Assembly (NCBI GenBank): GCA_029243605.1
Contig: JAQWRT010000092.1
Coordinates: forward strand, 1-64,000
Direction: 5' to 3'
Source: Myxococcota bacterium
GTDB lineage: Bacteria; Myxococcota_A; UBA9160; UBA4427
Length of the DNA stretch: 64,000 nucleotides
In this document: piece by piece, positions 61,494 through 64,000 of the stretch
Layout: each line of letters begins with the position of its first letter
Numbering within the stretch: the stretch's first letter is position 1
Notes under the pieces: model-generated
Database searches by the model: none
What the model was told of the DNA's origin: nothing
The model's input: only the letters and a program-made list of their open reading frames with translations
Made by a program: the position numbers and the translations under genes

Positions 61494-61570
61494 GCGCCGG
61501 TAGCTCAGCTGGATAGAGCATCAGGCTTCGAACCTGAGGGTCGGGGGTTCGAATCCCTCCCGGCGTGCCA
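61494..61570 (+). tRNA. tRNA-Arg (UCG)
   Basis: GCGCCGG acceptor, D-arm TAGCTCAGCTGGATAGAGC, anticodon stem-loop TCAGG-CTTCGAA-CCTGA (anticodon UCG), T-arm GGTTCGAATCC, encoded CCA followed by TTGGAAT. The adjacent minus-strand sequence encodes the tail of a tyrosine recombinase, so the 3' half of this tRNA is a likely integration site. Confidence 0.93.
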
Positions 61571-61961
61571 TTGGAATCAAGGGGTTATCGGATTCCAAAA
61601 AGTCCGCGCCTGAAGATGGGGCCCTATACGGCCGTTTGGGTGCGCCGATGGCCATTCGAGGTTCGGCAGGCTCGACGCTGAATTCAGCGAACGAAAGCTC
61701 GGTTTCTTCCTCCGGCATCAAGTGCGCGCAGGTTCGAAGCGTAAACGCCGGATCTGCGTGGCCGATCTGGTCCGAGACCCAGCGGATGTTCTTGCCCGCG
61801 GCGATGGCATGGCTCGCCCATGTATGCCGAGCATCGTGGAGACGAAGCGGTCGAACGCCTTCGGCCTGTGCCCGTCGTCGTGCGCAGTCTGATTGATTTG
61901 CTCTTGAGGACCGTCCGCCCGGGGAAAATACTTTGTTACTCTCGCGAGTCCTACGAAGACA
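61521..61961 (-). pseudogene. Remnant of tRNA-associated tyrosine recombinase (integrase)
   Basis: Minus-strand reading in one frame from about 61961: VFSPGGRSSRANQSDCARRRAQAEGVRPLRLHDARHTWASHAIAAG, then WVSDQIGHADPAFTLRTCAHLMPEE. This has the HxxR motif, the GH and the final catalytic position of phage integrases, but the Tyr (expected RTYAHLM) is Cys. It runs into the tRNA 3' end (MARREGFEPPTLRFEA), as integrases at an attachment site do. The N-terminal two thirds and a start codon are absent, and the surface-antigen gene promoter region has replaced them. Confidence 0.8.
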
Positions 61962-61992
61962 TACTAATTCGATTGAGCCGGTGTTCTACAAG

Positions 61993-63411
61993 ATGATTTC
62001 GAAGTCAATTTTACGCATTGCCTTTGTTTGGTTCTTTGCTCTGCTAAGTCCTTTTTTGTTTCTGGCAGGTTTTGCGGGTGCTCAGCCGACGGAACTCGAT
62101 CCCCGGGCCGGAGTTGAAGATTCGGACGGCATACCCGATTCCGAGCCGCCCGAAGAAGCATACGATCCCTGGGAAGGTATCGACCGAAACGGTCGTATCC
62201 CCAAGGCCGATTTCCCAAACGATATTAAGCATCCCGACCGATGGCGTTATATCCCGGAAGGTCGCATCAAGCCCGGCAATCTCTTCCAACGGTTTCTGGT
62301 CAGCAGTTTTGTCGCTCCCTTTGCATTCAGTAATGGAGACGTGGGTACGGGTTTCGGTGTGGCCTTCACCGATATCGATTTTCGACTTCAGCGGCGGCGC
62401 GAGTTTGCCGGGCTTTTTTTGTCGTACACGACTAAGGGCCAACAGAGGTACGGCCTCAGTTGGCGCCGCATGCTCAAGACCCGGGATCTGCCAGGGGGCG
62501 GAGTTATTCAAGAGGAGCGCAGCTTTGTCTATACCCGCGTTGAGTACAGCAAAACCCTGACCCGTCGTTTTTTCGGCTATGGCCCGAACACATTGGAGTC
62601 GGCCGAAAGTAGCTATTTGGACGAGGCGGTGATCGTCTCGTTTGGCTTCTCTTCCTCTCTTCCCCAGCCAATGGACGACTTCGTTCTTGAACTCAATCTA
62701 GATGTGGAATCGCACAAGCTAGGCAATGGAACCGTCCGGGGAGTGCCCACAACCCAGCAGGCGTTTCCCACGGTTTTTGATCCTGATCAAGATCGGGTAT
62801 TCGGTCTCCTGGGAGCTGAAATGCGCTGGGACACCCGGGATAGCCAGAGAAACCCCTATTCGGGACAAGCTGTCGGATTGCGTGTGGATGCGCCTTTGGC
62901 TCAGAATGGCGGAGAGGTGGGCGCAGTATTCAAGCTCTTCGGGAGTCAGGTCTTTGAAGTCCCCGGTCTCTTCCATGGCGGTGGCGATGTTGACGAAGCC
63001 CACCCGCCTACGGATGCCATAGCTCTGGGTCTTTTTGCCCAGGCGAGTGTCGGGTCCATGCCGTTTTACCTGCTGCCCACTCTGGGCGGGACCGACACGC
63101 TTCGTGGATTTGTTGATGGCCGCTGGCGCGACAGGGCCGCGTGGCAGGCGGCCGCGGAATATCGGTTCTGGGTCATTCCTCGGGGCGTTTCGATCACGCG
63201 AAATGTCCGTATCGAACGGTTGGGGCTGGCCTTATTCTACGAAGTTGGTGCTGTCGCCGAGGACGTCGGCGCAATTTTCCATTCACGGGTCGCACAGAGC
63301 TATGGGTTCGGCTTTCGTATCGGCCTCGAACGCGCGGCCATTTTTCGCCTCGATCTGGGTTTTTCCGAAGACGGCAGCAATTTTGCGGCCGGCTTCGGAC
63401 TCAGCTTCTAG
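61993..63411 (+). CDS. Outer-membrane beta-barrel, D15/Omp85 surface-antigen type
   Basis: 472 residues from ATG 61993. A signal peptide (FVWFFALLSPFLFLAGFAGA) is followed by an N-terminal ~80-residue spacer and a barrel of alternating strands ending in aromatic GFGLSF. The D15-type motif GGTDTLRGFVDGRWRDRAAWQAAAEYRFW is a BamA-family beta-barrel signature. No POTRA domains are present, so it is a BamA-like barrel without them, as in some surface-antigen/patatin-type proteins. The function is probably secretion or transport at the outer membrane. Confidence 0.88.
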   Translation: MISKSILRIAFVWFFALLSPFLFLAGFAGAQPTELDPRAGVEDSDGIPDSEPPEEAYDPWEGIDRNGRIPKADFPNDIKHPDRWRYIPEGRIKPGNLFQRFLVSSFVAPFAFSNGDVGTGFGVAFTDIDFRLQRRREFAGLFLSYTTKGQQRYGLSWRRMLKTRDLPGGGVIQEERSFVYTRVEYSKTLTRRFFGYGPNTLESAESSYLDEAVIVSFGFSSSLPQPMDDFVLELNLDVESHKLGNGTVRGVPTTQQAFPTVFDPDQDRVFGLLGAEMRWDTRDSQRNPYSGQAVGLRVDAPLAQNGGEVGAVFKLFGSQVFEVPGLFHGGGDVDEAHPPTDAIALGLFAQASVGSMPFYLLPTLGGTDTLRGFVDGRWRDRAAWQAAAEYRFWVIPRGVSITRNVRIERLGLALFYEVGAVAEDVGAIFHSRVAQSYGFGFRIGLERAAIFRLDLGFSEDGSNFAAGFGLSF

Positions 63412-63517
63412 ACCGAGAGGGGATGGGGCGTTGAAGTCTTTTTTGGGTACAGACTCGAGTTCATCCGATTCTTCGTCCCGTTGAATGCCCCGGCGAATGG
63501 ACCGCCAACCTCAATAC

Positions 63518-64000
63518 CTAGAGGACAAACATATGGGGGCCGGGCTCGGGCTCGGGGATGCCGAGTTCGGCGCGGACTTCGGCGAGCGGCCGGGAAAGCA
63601 AGGCTTGGTGGTCCCCTGCGATATCGCCGTGGCATTGCAGGCCACGTTCGATCGCCGTGGCGAAGAGTTCTGCGGCATCGGGTCGGCCGAGCACCGCCGT
63701 CACGGGCTCGATATCCGGGAAGGGCAGCATGCCCACTTCGAAGAGCAAGAGGGATGCCAGCAACGATGAAAAATGGCTCTCACCTCGGGCGGCGCCCACG
63801 AGGAAACCCTGGAGTGCGACTTCTGCTTCGGGCGTAGTCCCGTATCCCGCGAGCACGTGGGTGAGATCGTGGGGGATCAGGTTGTCCTGGTCGTCGTCGG
63901 AAATCCACGGGAAACCGTTGCGGCGGTAGAAGTCGAAGAGCCCCCGGCCGAGAGAGCCCGCGGGTAGCTCGCCCAGGGCCTCCATCTTTTGGGTGATGGC
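63518..64000 (-). CDS. Coq4-like domain protein (partial at window edge)
   Basis: The frame stays open to the right edge (AITQKMEALGELPAG), so the ATG at 63985 is internal and the start lies outside the window. DNLIPHDLTHVLAGYGTTPEAEVALQGFLVGAARGESHF has HDxxH followed by 11 residues and Glu, the Coq4 signature, like the fusion at 48078. It may bind a metal and act in quinone ring modification; not proven for this branch. Confidence 0.6.
   Translation of the reverse strand, partial: AITQKMEALGELPAGSLGRGLFDFYRRNGFPWISDDDQDNLIPHDLTHVLAGYGTTPEAEVALQGFLVGAARGESHFSSLLASLLLFEVGMLPFPDIEPVTAVLGRPDAAELFATAIERGLQCHGDIAGDHQALLSRPLAEVRAELGIPEPEPGPHMFVL

Overview
The window comes from a Gram-negative bacterium. 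It encodes a TonB-dependent receptor, an Omp85/D15-type barrel, a Wzm/Wzt exporter, a PqiAB-type MCE lipid-transport set, a MacAB-type exporter and several lipobox lipoproteins. The DNA is moderately GC-rich, with many GTG and TTG starts. Three luciferase-like (LLM) oxidoreductases, CoA-lipid enzymes, a P450, two haloalkane dehalogenases and a sulfatase suggest a metabolically broad environmental or aquatic organism. A deltaproteobacterial-type lineage (Myxococcota, Binatota or a relative) would fit, but this is inference from gene content; no rRNA or other phylogenetic marker is present.

Layout. 0-6 kb: the 3' end of an unknown gene, a strong terminator, a giant repeat-bearing glycosyltransferase, and convergent Wzt/Wzm polysaccharide-export genes. 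6-14.5 kb: a DUF3604 lipoprotein, then a minus-strand operon (hotdog hydratase, Baeyer-Villiger-type monooxygenase, 2-oxoglutarate oxygenase, and more loosely an LLM oxidoreductase) facing a P450 across a 14-bp tandem repeat. The repeat duplicates a ribosome-binding-site/start-codon unit. 14.5-19.6 kb: a TonB receptor tightly followed by two half-size PqiA genes and a three-MCE-domain PqiB. 20-25 kb: TetR, haloalkane dehalogenase (HLD-II), DUF1330, AmtB, GST and a Gre-like factor. 25-32 kb: a second surface-glycan area (sulfotransferase with coiled coil, ArnT/PMT-type glycosyltransferase, OafA-type acyltransferase), another LLM enzyme and the wreck of an old-yellow-enzyme gene.

32-41 kb: a second haloalkane dehalogenase (HLD-I), an Asp/Glu-racemase-family protein lacking the family cysteines, a secreted beta-rich protein, a sulfatase and TetR in one minus-strand operon with a palindromic operator. 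Divergent from it are a phytoene-desaturase-like gene split by one in-frame amber codon and a kinase-fold phosphotransferase. 41-47 kb: a FAD monooxygenase, LLM enzyme, acyl-CoA ligase and URO-D-like protein. 47-54.5 kb: a VOC protein, a TerB-like/Coq4-like fusion, and an enoyl-CoA hydratase translationally coupled to a MacA/MacB-type exporter, then a lipoprotein. 54.5-64 kb: secreted proteins, three tRNA genes (Arg-UCU, His-GUG, Arg-UCG), an XRE regulator, CaiB/BaiF, SDR, SnoaL-like protein, holin-family membrane protein, tyrosine phosphatase, a decayed tRNA-associated integrase, an outer-membrane barrel and a second Coq4-like gene running off the edge.

Most promising for follow-up: (a) the TonB receptor-PqiA-PqiA-PqiB operon, a candidate trans-envelope lipid route; (b) the stuttered RBS/start repeat; (c) the TerB-Coq4 fusion and its partner; (d) the oxidative module at 9.5-14.5 kb. 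No CRISPR array, rRNA or intact insertion sequence was seen.
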